Shown: positions 36,301-48,600 of the stretch, one piece after another
Layout: each line of letters starts with the position of its first letter
Numbering within the stretch: position 1 is the stretch's first letter
From: Taeniopygia guttata
Taxonomy: Eukaryota > Chordata > Aves > Passeriformes > Estrildidae
Length of the DNA stretch: 64,000 bases
Direction of reading: 5' to 3'
Assembly: GCF_048771995.1 (NCBI RefSeq)
Contig: NC_133026.1
Location: 62,249,001 to 62,313,000, forward strand
Made by a program: the position numbers and the translations under genes
Notes under the pieces: generated by a model
The model's database searches: none
Told to the model about the DNA's origin: nothing
The model's input: only the letters and a program-made list of their open reading frames with translations

Positions 36301-39300
36301 TCATGAAATAAAAAGTTATTCCTATCAATTCAGAAATGGCAGAATCCGATTTAAAGTAATTTCATACAATTCTTGGTAATTTTTGCCCTGCTTTCAGGCA
36401 GTGTCTAATGAGTCTCAGCCTGCTTGAGGCCAGGAAGCTATTCCATGGTAATATTAACAGGTAAAAGTTAAAATTCAGATAGTTTTCCTGAGGGTCCAAG
36501 TTGGTTTCTCTTACCTTTTTCGCTGTAAGTTTTAAAACTGTGATTAAAAGAATAATTTCCTGACTGAAAATAAGAGAATCAGAACTTCTTGAACAACTGG
36601 GCTGATAATGTAACCTTTTTATCACAGATACTATGAATTTAAGCACTTGATTATATAGACTTCACTCACAGACAATACAGACAGTATTCTTAACTAAGGA
36701 AAAACAACAAAACAAACTTCCTTGTAAAACCGTTCTTTCACATTTTTTTAAGTGCTTCCTTCTCACCAAGTCTTCAGTTGTGGAAATTAAAATTACTCAT
36801 TTCATGTGCTGTTTACAAAGCACTGGTAACTGTTCCAAGAAGCAACAGAGTTTTACAAAATGAAACTGATTAAACAGATTTCTTGGATTTATTTGATCAA
36901 ACTCCCAATATGAACTGTATATATGTCTAATTTATGACAGCAGCTCCAAATCTGGACCATGGCAAATTTTACTACATGCATTAGCTCTCTGCAGATACAC
37001 CTCTCATATCATAGGGACAAAATGACTATTTAGGAAATGGGCTGTGAGTTTATTCCTTTCTCAGGAAGGAAAACATCCATTACAATCAGGGCACAGATTG
37101 TGAAAAGTGGATCCAGGGCAGGTCACTATGTGAATTATTAGTAGAGCTTTAGTAGCAACATGGCTCAGAGAGTTTGGGCATAGCCTCCCTGCTCCTGCCC
37201 AACAATCATGGAAGCCTCCTAACTAAAACGATCACAGAATCACAGAATGGTTGAGGTTGAAAGGGACCAGAAGTCATTTTCTTCAACCTCTCTGTTCAAA
37301 CAATTCCATTACTCAAGTAAAATCTAAGGAACAATGGTTGTAATGTGTGTTAGAATGTTACTTTTTGGTATTGGAGGGAAGTAGATTTTTTGGGAAGAGA
37401 TAGGTAGGAATTGTTGGTTTTTAATCTGTAAAATTACTTATTGGGTTTAATTGGAAAAAAAAGAAACACTAACACAAACTCTATTTTTGGAAATTATTTT
37501 GTGAGTAAGCAGCACTTGGGGAAGTTGAGAAATAATTTTTCCAGGTTAATAAAAAAATTACTTCCAGCAAAGCCTGAATAATGGGAGCATCAAAAGAGTA
37601 GAACAGGAGTAGATTTGGCCTTCATTCTAGTTAAGTGATGATGAGGGTTATAGAAAGGAAATTGCAGTGCTTCTTTCTGAAAATTTACTCTAAATTCCTC
37701 ATTTGTAATAATCTTCACAAAAGTCAATGTGCCTATACCTGAATGTTAATTATTTCTCACCTCTTCTTCCCTGATGATGAATGAACTTATTAAATATAGA
37801 TCCACAGAACAGGATGCATGTTTGCTACCTTCACCTCAGCATCATCCCCTCACCAAGATTGCTTGCCAGAGTCTGGCTATTAAATACAAGTCAGACAATC
37901 CAGAGCCACTCTGCTTTAAGGTCACATTCACGTAGGCAAGGGTATTGTTTGGCCAACTCAGAGTATTATATACTGCAGTTATACTGCAGTCCTCCCTCCC
38001 TGCATTGAAGAAAAGATTTTTCCCACCTATAGCAAAGCAATGGGTATTTCCTGTCAAGCTGTGCTGTCTGAAAGACTATGGGATCTTCTCCCAGAGATTC
38101 ACAGAATCTGTTCATCCAGGTCACTTCACAGTGAAGCTGTGCTGTTTCATACTCTACAGGTATACCTATTTTTAAGCTTTTGCCTGTAATGTGATCATTT
38201 GTTCTTTCTCACATGCAGAAAATGTGGCCTGAGACAAATGAACTGCTGGATAGCATGGAATCCCTTGAAATAGACGCTGTACCAGAAGATACCAGCAATG
38301 GTCAAGTAGGTAAGCCACTAGCATATAATTACTCTGTTTATTTGCCAAAGATAAAGTTGTGTACAAAGCAAGTAACCTTACCATTAAGGGTTATCAAGAG
38401 ACTCAGTTGTTCAGCACCTCAGAAAGAATTGTAATCACTGAGATGTTATTTGCTCCCAGAAGTCACAGTTACAATTTCCATCTCCTTCTACACGCTTACG
38501 GTTTTTATTCCATGCCAAAAATTTTGTTCAACATTAAGCTTTTACAGTGGTCACTTTGATAATTACTTTTCGTACTTGATCTTTCTGCTCATCTTTTTAG
38601 TCATGCCAACTGCTTGGTTTGTAGGCTTTAATTTCATTAAGACTTTTCATTTTCTCCCTCCATCTTTTCTTATGAATGCTCTGAATATGACCAAGGTACA
38701 TAATTGTAAACTATTCCTTTGTTTAGGACTTTGCTCTCTAAGGAATCCGAGGAACACTAGTAGATAGGTTTCTCTCTTTTCTCTCATACCTTCATGAAAT
38801 CTTGGATGAGTTGCATGTTTTGTGATTTTATAGAGCTGGCTCTCTACTATGTGATAATATATCTAATATGATAGAGTTGTGTAGTAGTGTATCTGGAATT
38901 TTCTTACCAAGATTTCTTAATGTCAGAGGACACAGGATCTTATTTGCAAGATTGATTTAAAAGAAATAATAAAAAATCTAGTAGAAATAAAATTCTGCTG
39001 AGTTATCTAAGACATTATTAAATTAGTAATGTTAAACTATAACATGCAACTAATAAATCTTCCCCAAAGCTACGTTTCCCACAGCTCTTCCTCAGTAGAA
39101 CTGATGGACTTAGAGCAGCTCCACTGCTGTGTTCAAAAGTGAGTGTAGTTACATTTTCTGTGCAGAAAGAATTGTGTAAGACTGCTGCAGATTGCAGATG
39201 CTCTCTTGTTTTAAGTATAAAGGACTTTGTTGTGAATCTCCACTGCAGAAAGATGCCATCTTGCCAGCCTGTCAGTCAAAGGCAGGGGTTTCTCTAGTCA

Positions 39301-42300
39301 ATAGGCATCACTCAGACAGTGGTAGTGAAAGGCATCCTACAAGATCTGTTCATACATCTCAAGCTTGCCCTTGAGAGCAGATGCCATATAGTTTATGCTA
39401 ATACTGAATTGCTAAGAGCCGTCACTTTGGATGGGTTTATTTCTGTATTAGTCATTCCTCCCATTCCCTCTCTAGCAGTGGTAGCAAAACAAGCAGAGCA
39501 AGTCTGACTGAATATACAGCCATTCAAAGGAACTAGTTTTGGTCCTGCCTAATATGGACTAAAGTAATGTAATTTGGGGCGGAGGGGGAGGAACCCAGTT
39601 CACTAGCATTATCTGAGCTAAATAGAAGTGCATAGATACACTTTATTCCAGTTTTACAGTGCTCTGTAAGTTTCCCTTGCTTCAAGCAATGTATGATATT
39701 TTCTAGAAAAGTCTGAAGCTTTCAGAACTTTAAGAAAGCATCTGTAGTCCTACCCTTAAAAAAATAATTACAAGTAGTAACAAACAGATTTTTATGCTTC
39801 TTATTTAGTCTTGGAGTGCTACAGCATCATACAGATTATAACTCCATCTAGCTCAATTCTCAAGTAGAGCTTCATTTGCTACTGAGAATTACGTTGAAAG
39901 GTATCGATGACACACACTATTTTATCTGGTAGACATTACTTCTAGCATCATACAGATTATAACTCCATCTAGCTCAATTCTGAAGTAGAGCTTCGTTCGC
40001 TACTGAGAATTACGTTGAAAGGTATCGATGACACACACTATTTTATCTGGTAGACATTACTTGTAAAAATGTATTCTTTGGAAGAGTATTCATCATGAAA
40101 TACCCAGACAGAACACTTTACATAATCATTTTAAAATAATATTTTAATGACTAATTATTTGTGCTGTATGAAATTCTATCTGTTATTACAGTGCCATTAT
40201 TTTCCATCCTGTTACACCTCAGTTTTGCACTGATCAAACTCCAATTAATGCCAGAGGAGACAAACCAGTAAATCAGATCTTACAAAGGCCTCCAGGACTG
40301 TTTGTTTCAATGGTAGAAAACTTGATATCAATACAAGCAGAGTACCCAGTGAATTCTTACACTACTCAAGATACTGAGATTTGAACACTGATAACTTAAA
40401 CAAACCTGTACTTCCTAGATAAAAATCTGTTCTACTTGTCAGTAAAGGTATGTTTTATTTTATAGAATGTATTATGCTGGAAGTAATGTTTTATTTAAAC
40501 CTTTTAGATATACAATAATAATAAAGTAGGTTAATAGATCTTACTATCATTGCAACAAGTTAAATACTTGCATTTGAATGTTTTCAAACATTTAATGTTC
40601 TTCCCTTTCAGATCAGCCTAATTCTCTACACAGCTCTCAAGGTCCCATGACCAGTGAGGTCAACAAAGCCCTGTTTGCTGCCTCCCCTGAGAACCAGCCC
40701 GTTGAGAGCTGTGAGACCTCATTTGCACCTCCTGATAATCTGGAAAGAAAACTTCAGCATGAATACAACTACCACGCGTTTGGGAGCCGGATGGATAAAG
40801 CAGTTCCACCTGTGGTGCACAGTCCTGAAATGCTAGAGGAGGAAAGGAGACGGAGAGTTTCCTGCGATCCATTTGCAAAGCCATCCCCTACTTCTCAACT
40901 GAGTAACATGTATCCAAGAGCTGAGAAGACAGGATCAAACACTAATCCATATTTGTGGCCAGCTGCAACAACACCAAAATGGGGAAACGTAGATGTTTTT
41001 TACAGGCCCAATCCCAAGTGTCCTCCAACAGGAAAGCCAGTAGATGCCTCTGGATTATGTTCAGCCAGTAACTCTATCGTAAATAAACCTCCTGTGCTGG
41101 AATCTGGACAAAATGTGAAATCACAGACCAACATAAACTGGAATTCAAAGAATTCAGACACAGATACAGGTGAGATTCCTCTTTCTCCAACACCTATGTT
41201 TATGAAAACACATTTTTCCTCTATTTAGCTCATCGAACAACCTGCTTATTGCAGGCTGATCTGTAATATAGAAAGGGTGAATTTATTTCATTAAGTTCTC
41301 TTTGTTTACTCAAAGTTAAAACACTCTAGCTCTGACTTCATTATGCTGCTTTCACTGATGTCAAGCTGCCAATTTCAAATGAACTAGTTCTAAAGCATCA
41401 GTGTAACAGAAGAGCGTGAGACCCAACAGCTGACTCTACAGCTACCAGCCAAGGAAGAAAAGACAGCAAGTACTGCCAAAGCAGCTCCCAAAGCCAGGAG
41501 CTGCTACCAGTCATTCTAGGAAAGCTGAGATCTTTGACTCTCAAAACCGTAACATTCATACCATAGGTTCTGCTTGTGCAGAAACAACACTTGTAGCATT
41601 TCAGAAAATAGATGGGTATTTTTTAGCTTGACTTGCAGCAAGCTGAGAGACTCCTGAACCTAGGGAGCCAGCAAGGAGCTAAGATTTGTACCTGGTTTCT
41701 CCAGGGAGCTCTGCCTTGTGCTGAGAGAGAGCTTCTGTTGGTGTTTGCTGGTAAGCCATGGAGTAGAAAGGTATGAAGACCAAGAAGGAAGAGAATATTG
41801 GGCATTAACAAAATAAAGTTACAAAAATGGTAACTGGAGACCTACAAGATACAACTTTGAGGAACTAAAGACAGCATGAGATGCCTGCTCCAACTCTTGA
41901 ATATTTTTAGCATGATGTTATTTTCCAGGTCATCTCACAAGAAAATGCCTAGTTATTTACTAGAATTCCACAAAGGTGTTATTCTATTAAATTATTAATG
42001 CAGAGGCTGTGATTAGTTGTTTATGTGCATTTACTTACAGAAATGAATCCAAGGGCTGTCATGTCATAAGGCAGACATTAAAATTTTCAACATCGCTAAT
42101 AAAGGAAAACCTTCTGTTTGAAAGAAATAAGGAAAACATGTATTATAGGAAGGCTATGTGAAATAGTGTAGCAGATACCAGACTGAGGTGCACAAGAGCT
42201 GCATTTCAGTTCCTCACTGACTTGTTGGGTGGCTGTAATCCATCTGTTCTTGCTGCCCCAGTATGAGTTTCAGAGCTCATCTGTGAGCATCCAAAAACTC

Positions 42301-45300
42301 ACACTAGGGAGTCTGGAATTTGCCAGTTTGAATACCTCATACGTGCAACTCAGTCTATAACTGCAGTGTGCTGTGATCCCATGCTTCCAGGTATTCCTAC
42401 ACCCATATGGAAGCCCATTGTCCTCACTGAGATCCAAGGATGGTTAAGGTTATTAGCAACTCAGCAAAACCTCAATAAGATCATTGCTTAAATTAAGAGT
42501 TATTCAACAAGACACAATGCTGCTAATTAAAAAGCTTCTCATCTCTGTATGTAAGAGCACTGTATACTCACACTGTTACAAATATGGCAGTCATTGTTAA
42601 GTATATCTGCTTTTCTATTTACATAATGCTTTTTGCATTTCTTTGGGTTTTTTTTCCTCTTTCTACAGGTTACAGGGATTCCACTTCTTTCACAAGGGGA
42701 ACGTTTGCCTACCATACTAGTGCACCCAGAGTAAACCCAGGTAAGTGCCCTGGTAGCCAACAGGCCGTGCCTTGCATCCTAACCAGTAAAGCAAAAAACT
42801 CCAGGAACTTGAAATAATTCCTGTTATTGCTTAATACCTCTAACCAGTTTTCAGTATCAGTAGGTAAAACTAATTCCTGTCTCTAGCAGGACCTAAACAC
42901 ACCATTAAATGTGTATTTGATAAATCGAGGACAACATATTTTTTAATGTAGGAACTTTAAAAATATGAAAGCACTGCAAGATCTCCTGTACACCTAAACT
43001 AATCACTTCCTTAGATTAAACTTCAAGTTGCTGTCACTCTGCCCAGCTCTGGAACCACACACACATTTGGGATACTTTGTCCTGTCTTGCTCTGCATTTT
43101 AATACAGATTTCTAGCTACAAGCTTTGTGCTGATCAGCCTTCATTGAGGGACAGGTCTCTACAGTTCTACTCACTTGAACCCCTAAAATCATGTAATATC
43201 TTTCAGGAGTTGTTAATATATGCTCCTTAAAGCTGTGTTGCTTGGGGCACTCTGAATTCTTTAATAAACCCTTTCAAAGGGTTGTCCAGTTTCTAAGTGG
43301 TCAGCACTACAAAGAAAACTTGAAAGAGCTTTCTGTCTTCTTGACTCTGCACCTCTTAAATGATGACCCAAGCCTGAGAAGCAGCGAAGTGTAAAGGCTT
43401 GGGAAAGGAGATTTATAAGCATAGTAAGTTTTCCTGTTAATACTGTAATATCAATTATATGTATATGTTCTCATATCTTACGCTAAATTCATTTTGTTGG
43501 CAGATAAGAACATAGCAAACATGAGGTTTCTTGATATTTTTAAATACAAATATGATGTGCTTCCTGAGTCCTCTGGCTCTTAAAAAATACAGAAATCATA
43601 ATGTTATGAGTAGAAGTAATGATGTTATGCGACATGATAAAATGCATTCCTTTTTTGCAACTTCATCAGTCTAATCATACATACATATAATATTTCTGAC
43701 TTGCAGTCCCAGGTTAGCATATATTAAATATACTTAGATTTTTTTTTTTTATATAACTATAGATTTTCACACTTCACATGGCAATTGAGTGTGTAACAAG
43801 GCTGTAGCTATGATTCCAGGTGATTAAATACAGAGCTTGGTGTATCATTTTAAGTATCTGTACTTCAATTTTAGACATAGGTTGTGAGAGTCACCATTTA
43901 AACTAGAGTTTAAATGTTAGAGTTAGAATGTTTAGTGGATAATTATCGAAGCAGAGTTCAGACAATACTGTCAAGAGAACAGAAAACTGACATCACCTAA
44001 AATGAATAGTGACTTAGCTTCATGCTGCATGTGGCAATCAGGCAACAGTAAACAAAAGATCAAATTATGTGTTTTACTAATCATATTTTATGAGCAACAA
44101 GAAACAATTTGCTGTAGTGTCACAGAACTCAGAACTCATAACTGTCAACCTGTACTTACATCTATGAAAAGGAAAGCTGAGAGGCAGAAGTGAGGCTTTA
44201 AAATTTAAACAAAAAGAACATTCGAGTCAAGGCTGTCCTCCTGAAGCTGTTAGGCAGCAGAAAGCCAGACTGCTACTATGCATTCCCAAGGCACAGAGAA
44301 CATTATTTAGAGTCTAGTAACTATCAACTTGGTTGCGGCACTCTGTTGTAAAATAGACTGGATTTTCACTAAAGTACACTGGCATGACACTGCATAGTGA
44401 AAATGCACTCACAGCACAGTTGCCAGTAAATGGTTATTTCTACATCAAGTGCAATGAATATCACCCCCCCTTATTAGTAGAACTTTTTCCTCCTTATGTT
44501 ACTTCTTGACATTTGAAACTTATGCTGTTGTTTGTAAATTTGTGTTAAAGTTCCCTATACAGATGATTCAATCAAGTACAACATAAGTAACAGCTCTGGA
44601 ATTCAGATTGGATCCTACAATCATATGAAAATTGAAGAGCAGAATCCACATGTCAGCACTTATTCTGTTTCTATGGAAGACATTTATACTCATTATGAAG
44701 CAGCAGGTGTATTTGGTAAGAGAAATACTCCCTAGTTTTCATGTATTCACCCCATATAGTTACCTGAGAATCATTTGGTTTGGAATGTATAAAACACTCA
44801 CACTAGTAGAAGCAGATAGAGATCCTCACCTGACTTCTAGTTTAGATCGTAGAATATCCTGAGTTGGAATGGACCCGTGCAGATCATAGAGTCCAGTGCC
44901 TGACACGACACACGGAAAACTAAAAGTTAAACCGCGTAAGCAAGAGCCATGACAACTTCATTCAGATAGAAGTGGGACAATTTTGAAATGTACTTTATTT
45001 TCATTGGTCAATACTGAATTAAACTATCTCTGTGTATTCCTAAGTAACATTTGTGTTTCAGAATATCAAACATATACAATTCTTTAAGAACTCTAGAAAG
45101 GGTTTTTTCAATCTTGCAGGATTAAGTGACAACCTATGATAGCTTCAGATCAAAGAGCAAATCCAGCAACTGACCTGTGACTACACATGTGCTGTCTGGA
45201 CATTTCTTGCCTGCCATCACTGGGTTATGCTGCCTCCATGAAATCCACTTCTGATTGCATCACTAAGATTCTGTCTCTAGATATTACCAATAAGTAGCTG

Positions 45301-45667
45301 GGGGAGGACAGGAGAGAGGGAGCGAAAGGAACAGAAAAACTGTTGAATGATGCCATTTTCTTACACTCTTCTTTTTGCAGACAATACTACTGTCCTGACA
45401 GAAAAGCATTTGAATCTAGTGAGAGAAAATCTGGCTAAGCAGTGGAAGCACTGTGCTCGGAAACTGGGCTTCGGTGATCCTGAGATTGATGAAATTGATC
45501 ATGACTATGAACGAGATGGACTAAAAGAAAAAGTTTACCAAATGCTCCTCAAGTGGGTAATGAGGGAAGGCGCCAAAGGTGCTACAGTTGGAAAACTCGC
45601 CAAGGCCCTTGTTGGCTGCCGAAGACTTGATCTCCTTAGGAGTTTGATGCAAATCCAGGAAGAATAA
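27385..45667 (+). CDS. RIPK1: Receptor-interacting serine/threonine kinase 1, complete coding sequence (11 coding exons)
   Basis: Segments 27385-27536, 29233-29386, 30311-30448, 32791-33019, 33830-33979, 35119-35195, 38219-38309, 40612-41169, 42669-42740, 44551-44715 and 45381-45667 join in phase to 690 aa (human 671). The protein is the cytosolic kinase that routes TNF and death-receptor signals to NF-kB, apoptosis or necroptosis. The kinase domain (about 12-285) has the Gly loop AGGFGT (21-26), catalytic Lys41, VHKDLKPEN with Asp133, and the family's unusual DLG with Asp151. LEID with Asp319 matches the human caspase-8 site LQLD324. Lys377 in RKLQHE aligns with the ubiquitin-acceptor Lys377 of human. 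The RHIM core IQIG is at 558-561, and the death domain runs from about 596 to the end ([23 protein letters not shown]). The exon with the start codon begins at 27325 and has no upstream ATG. MSLEDI matches the human second Met, so the bird protein starts four residues later. Confidence 0.96.
27824..27881 (+). repeat. Two-copy 30-bp tandem repeat
   Basis: The unit starting TTAAGGAAATGCAGGAACTC occurs at 27824 and again at 27854 with few changes, in RIPK1 intron 2. Confidence 0.8.
29719..30190 (-). mobile_element. CR1 LINE, 3' part, in RIPK1 intron 3
   Basis: It begins CATAGAAT followed by GTTGGAAGGGACCTTGAAAG. Later blocks include ATATCCAACCTAAACCTC, AAACTGCACACAGTATT and GACAATCACCTCCCTC, all in the order of a reverse-complemented bird CR1 3' end. 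It is inserted against the direction of RIPK1, with a truncated 5' end as is usual for CR1. Confidence 0.85.
34531..34650 (+). repeat. A/C-rich low-complexity tract
   Basis: CCAAACAAAAAAAAACT-type repeats in RIPK1 intron 6. An apparent lysine-rich open frame across it is a composition artefact. Confidence 0.75.
35270..36270 (+). mobile_element. CR1 LINE, end of reverse-transcriptase ORF and 3' UTR, in RIPK1 intron 7
   Basis: The stretch near 35,310-35,375 encodes a decayed version of the CR1 reverse-transcriptase segment ([20 protein letters not shown], compare the usual DVIYLDFSKAFDTVS). It is followed by the CR1 tail: AGAGAGATTTAAACTTGGAT, AAAGAGGTTGTCCAGTC and TTTTGAGCAGGAGGT-like blocks. 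About 1 kb, same strand as RIPK1, with many stops and indels, so old. Confidence 0.75.
37231..37305 (-). mobile_element. Short CR1 3' fragment in RIPK1 intron 7
   Basis: ATCACAGAATCACAGAATGG followed by a TTGAGGTTGAAAGGGACC stretch is the reverse complement of a CR1 3' end. Only about 75 bp are recognisable. Confidence 0.75.
39823..40062 (+). repeat. 121-bp tandem duplication in RIPK1 intron 8
   Basis: The unit beginning AGCATCATACAGATTATAAC occurs at 39823 and 39944. The two copies differ at about three positions, so the duplication is recent. It is not coding. Confidence 0.93.
44845..44912 (-). mobile_element. Short CR1 3' fragment in RIPK1 intron 11
   Basis: CGTAGAATATCCTGAGTTGG followed by AATGGACCCGTGCAGATCAT matches a reverse-complemented CR1 3' end with several substitutions. 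Confidence 0.6.
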
Positions 45668-45669
45668 GT

Positions 45670-48600
45670 TTACTGAGAACAGACTTTCTAGAGTTCTCCT
45701 TTTTGCACAGACTTTTTGGAACCTATTTTTTTACCAACTAGTTAATAGCTGCAATAAATCAAAAAGTTCACGTCACAGCATTTCATCTTCCAAAGGATAA
45801 AAATAAAGCATCTTCCTTCCAAATAGAACAATTGCCCAAAGATAACAACAACAAAATGCAAGACAAATATCAATTCAAGGAGAATGCATTACACAAAATT
45901 TTTACATTCTAATCTTGAAACATGTTGGTAGTCTTGTTCAGTTCTGAAGATCGACCTATTGCCTGAAAAACTTGTATAGAAACCAAAATCAACCCTTATA
46001 TTTTACCAAAAGTGCCAATACTTATCATGCTAGTATTTGACTGGTCCAAGTCAATAATGCTTTTCAAATATTTTTATAATTTTTATTAAATATAGATGTA
46101 TAGAATTATGCAGAACAGCAGCATAAATAAAAGCAAAATCTATTTCTGGCTTTAAAAGTCTGTAATTGGTATTTTATAATGTTGCATTAGACTTTTACAT
46201 CATTTGGTAGAAAAGATTTTCCAGGGTAAAAGTCTCATCTGCTTTATGAAATAATGAAAAAATAAGTTAAATCAGTATGCAATCCAAATTAAAATCTCAA
46301 GAATACAAGAGTTTTGGGAAGGGAAAGATGCCTTATTACCTCTTGACTGAAGACCCAAGTTTCCTGCCTGCTCTGAGGGCACAGTGTCACTACATTCTGA
46401 ATCTCTTAGGCTGCATTTATATTAGTAAGTTAAATGTGCCTTGAAATGTTACTAGATGCTGAGGTTAAACTGGCATGCTGCAGCCTGCTGCCAGAATAGC
46501 ACATTCTTTAATCCTCCAAAATGTTGTGCAAATACTGTTTCACAGCACTCAGGTTGTTTCTGGGGAACACTGGAACAGCTCTGTAGTTCAGGTGATGATA
46601 TCGCAGTGCCTGGAGGTGTTCCTTGTCACTCTGACTTCCTCAAATTGACATAATCTTAGTGTGCAGTATCTATGAAAGAAGAATTACTTAAAGTTTTTTG
46701 TCCGAAGAATTATGCCGAACTCTTCTTATGATGGACAATGCCTCCTGTTCCATCAGGTTTACAGATATTTCAGGCAGATGTTTTGGAGCAGGTAATTGTT
46801 TAAGCTGTACGTAGAGCACTAGGTGTTCATAATTATTAATTTTAACTGTCAAAAAAGAGTTAATAACTTAATGGAGTGCAGTTACAATGGATTTCTGCTC
46901 CTTGATACAGCACCCACCATTTCAGTGGAAGCAAAATGAAACTGTAATCAAAGCAAGCATCTTTAAACCTACTTAAAATTTATTGCATTGCCTTACAGTT
47001 TTGACTTAGCAACATGCTAAATTTTCTATAAACTCTTGAGTACAATATAATGATGTGGTTTATCTGTCTAATATAATACGCATACACATCCCAGAAAAAG
47101 AAAAATTATTCTTTAAACAGAGAGATGGGGGTTTGGGGTGTCTTCTCTGTGTCAGTCCACAGAGCTACAGACAGCAGTTACTGTGTTAGTTCTTTAAACA
47201 GATCCCTGAACAGATCACAAAGTCCATTTATGTTTTGTTAACGCTGGTTGCACTGCATTGCTACATCAATTCCTCCGCCCCCCTTGGTTTTTAAAGTCTT
47301 CCATATCTGCAGTCTTTATTTAAACAATATGCATTTTTTCAGTCATGAGATTTTTGAATTATTTGGTACACAGAATGAATGGTGATCATTTAATGGGCCT
47401 ACATTAAATGCTTCATTTGCTCTTATTAAAGCAAGTCTGGACCTTATTTTCTGAAACAAGAACAGAGATGCAGAGCACAAACATGAAGCATTTTAGAGCA
47501 AGACTTAGGCATAGGGCAGTCCTAGATCTTTAATGCAGGACTTGGAAGATGAAGGTCATTTTAGCTTTGGTGCTTATCAAGTTCAGTTCTAGTCTAGTGC
47601 TTATAGTTCATGTGACACTGTAGATGATACAGAACAAAACTAAACTCACCTAGAGACAAACTCCTTCACTACAGCCCTTGCACAACTCAATCACAGAGAG
47701 GATTCAGCTTCCTGGGCAGACGGGCTAAAGTACTACAAGTCCTTTAGCATATTGTGGAAAACCACATAGCAGGACACAATGCCTGAAAGCAGCAGTCAGG
47801 CATGCCAAATTAGAATACATATTCAATCATAAGGATGATGAACTACTGGGATAAACTACCTAGGGAGTCTGTGGGTCTTCTTATTATCTCTTAATTAAGA
47901 CTGGTCTTGTTTCTTAAGATAGCTATAATTGAAATCAAAGCTATAAGTCTCAATACAAGGTTAACTAGGTGAAATGTAAAAGCAAATGGTGTACAAGAGG
48001 TCCAACAAAAAGTTAGTGTTCTCCTCAACCTAAAAATTTACAGAAATATTAAGTATGGAAGAGTGAGAAAAGCTAATACTAATTTACTGGATTGCTCATT
48101 TAATCTACCACCCCATACCCTTCTCCCCCTGCTCAAAAAAAAAGAAAAAAAATATTAAGGATGGAGTTGATTTTTTAAAAGCAACCTTTCACAAGAGATA
48201 AAAAAATGCAGGAAAATAATGGGGACAAAGATGAAAGAGAGTGATGCATTATGACATAGATCTTATACCTTTCATGGCAAAACAAAAGGAGAGAAAGGAC
48301 AGAAGAGAAATTTCACATCAAACTTGCAAGCTAACAGCCTCAAGGGCAGAGGCAGCAGTAATGCAGCAGCCTTACAGAGATTTACCCCTGCCCATTAGCT
48401 ACCCTCATCACACAGCAGCCAATCTGTGCTGAAACTCTTAAATGCAGAGAGGACTGAATCCATGTAATTCAGAGCAATTCATTTGTTCAGTTTTGTTACT
48501 ATGCTGCCACTAACAGTGTACAAGCAGCTAAGGAATATGAGGAATTTTTACTCCTTCCAAAATAGTTGTGAAACAATACCAATTAATAATGCTGCATTAA

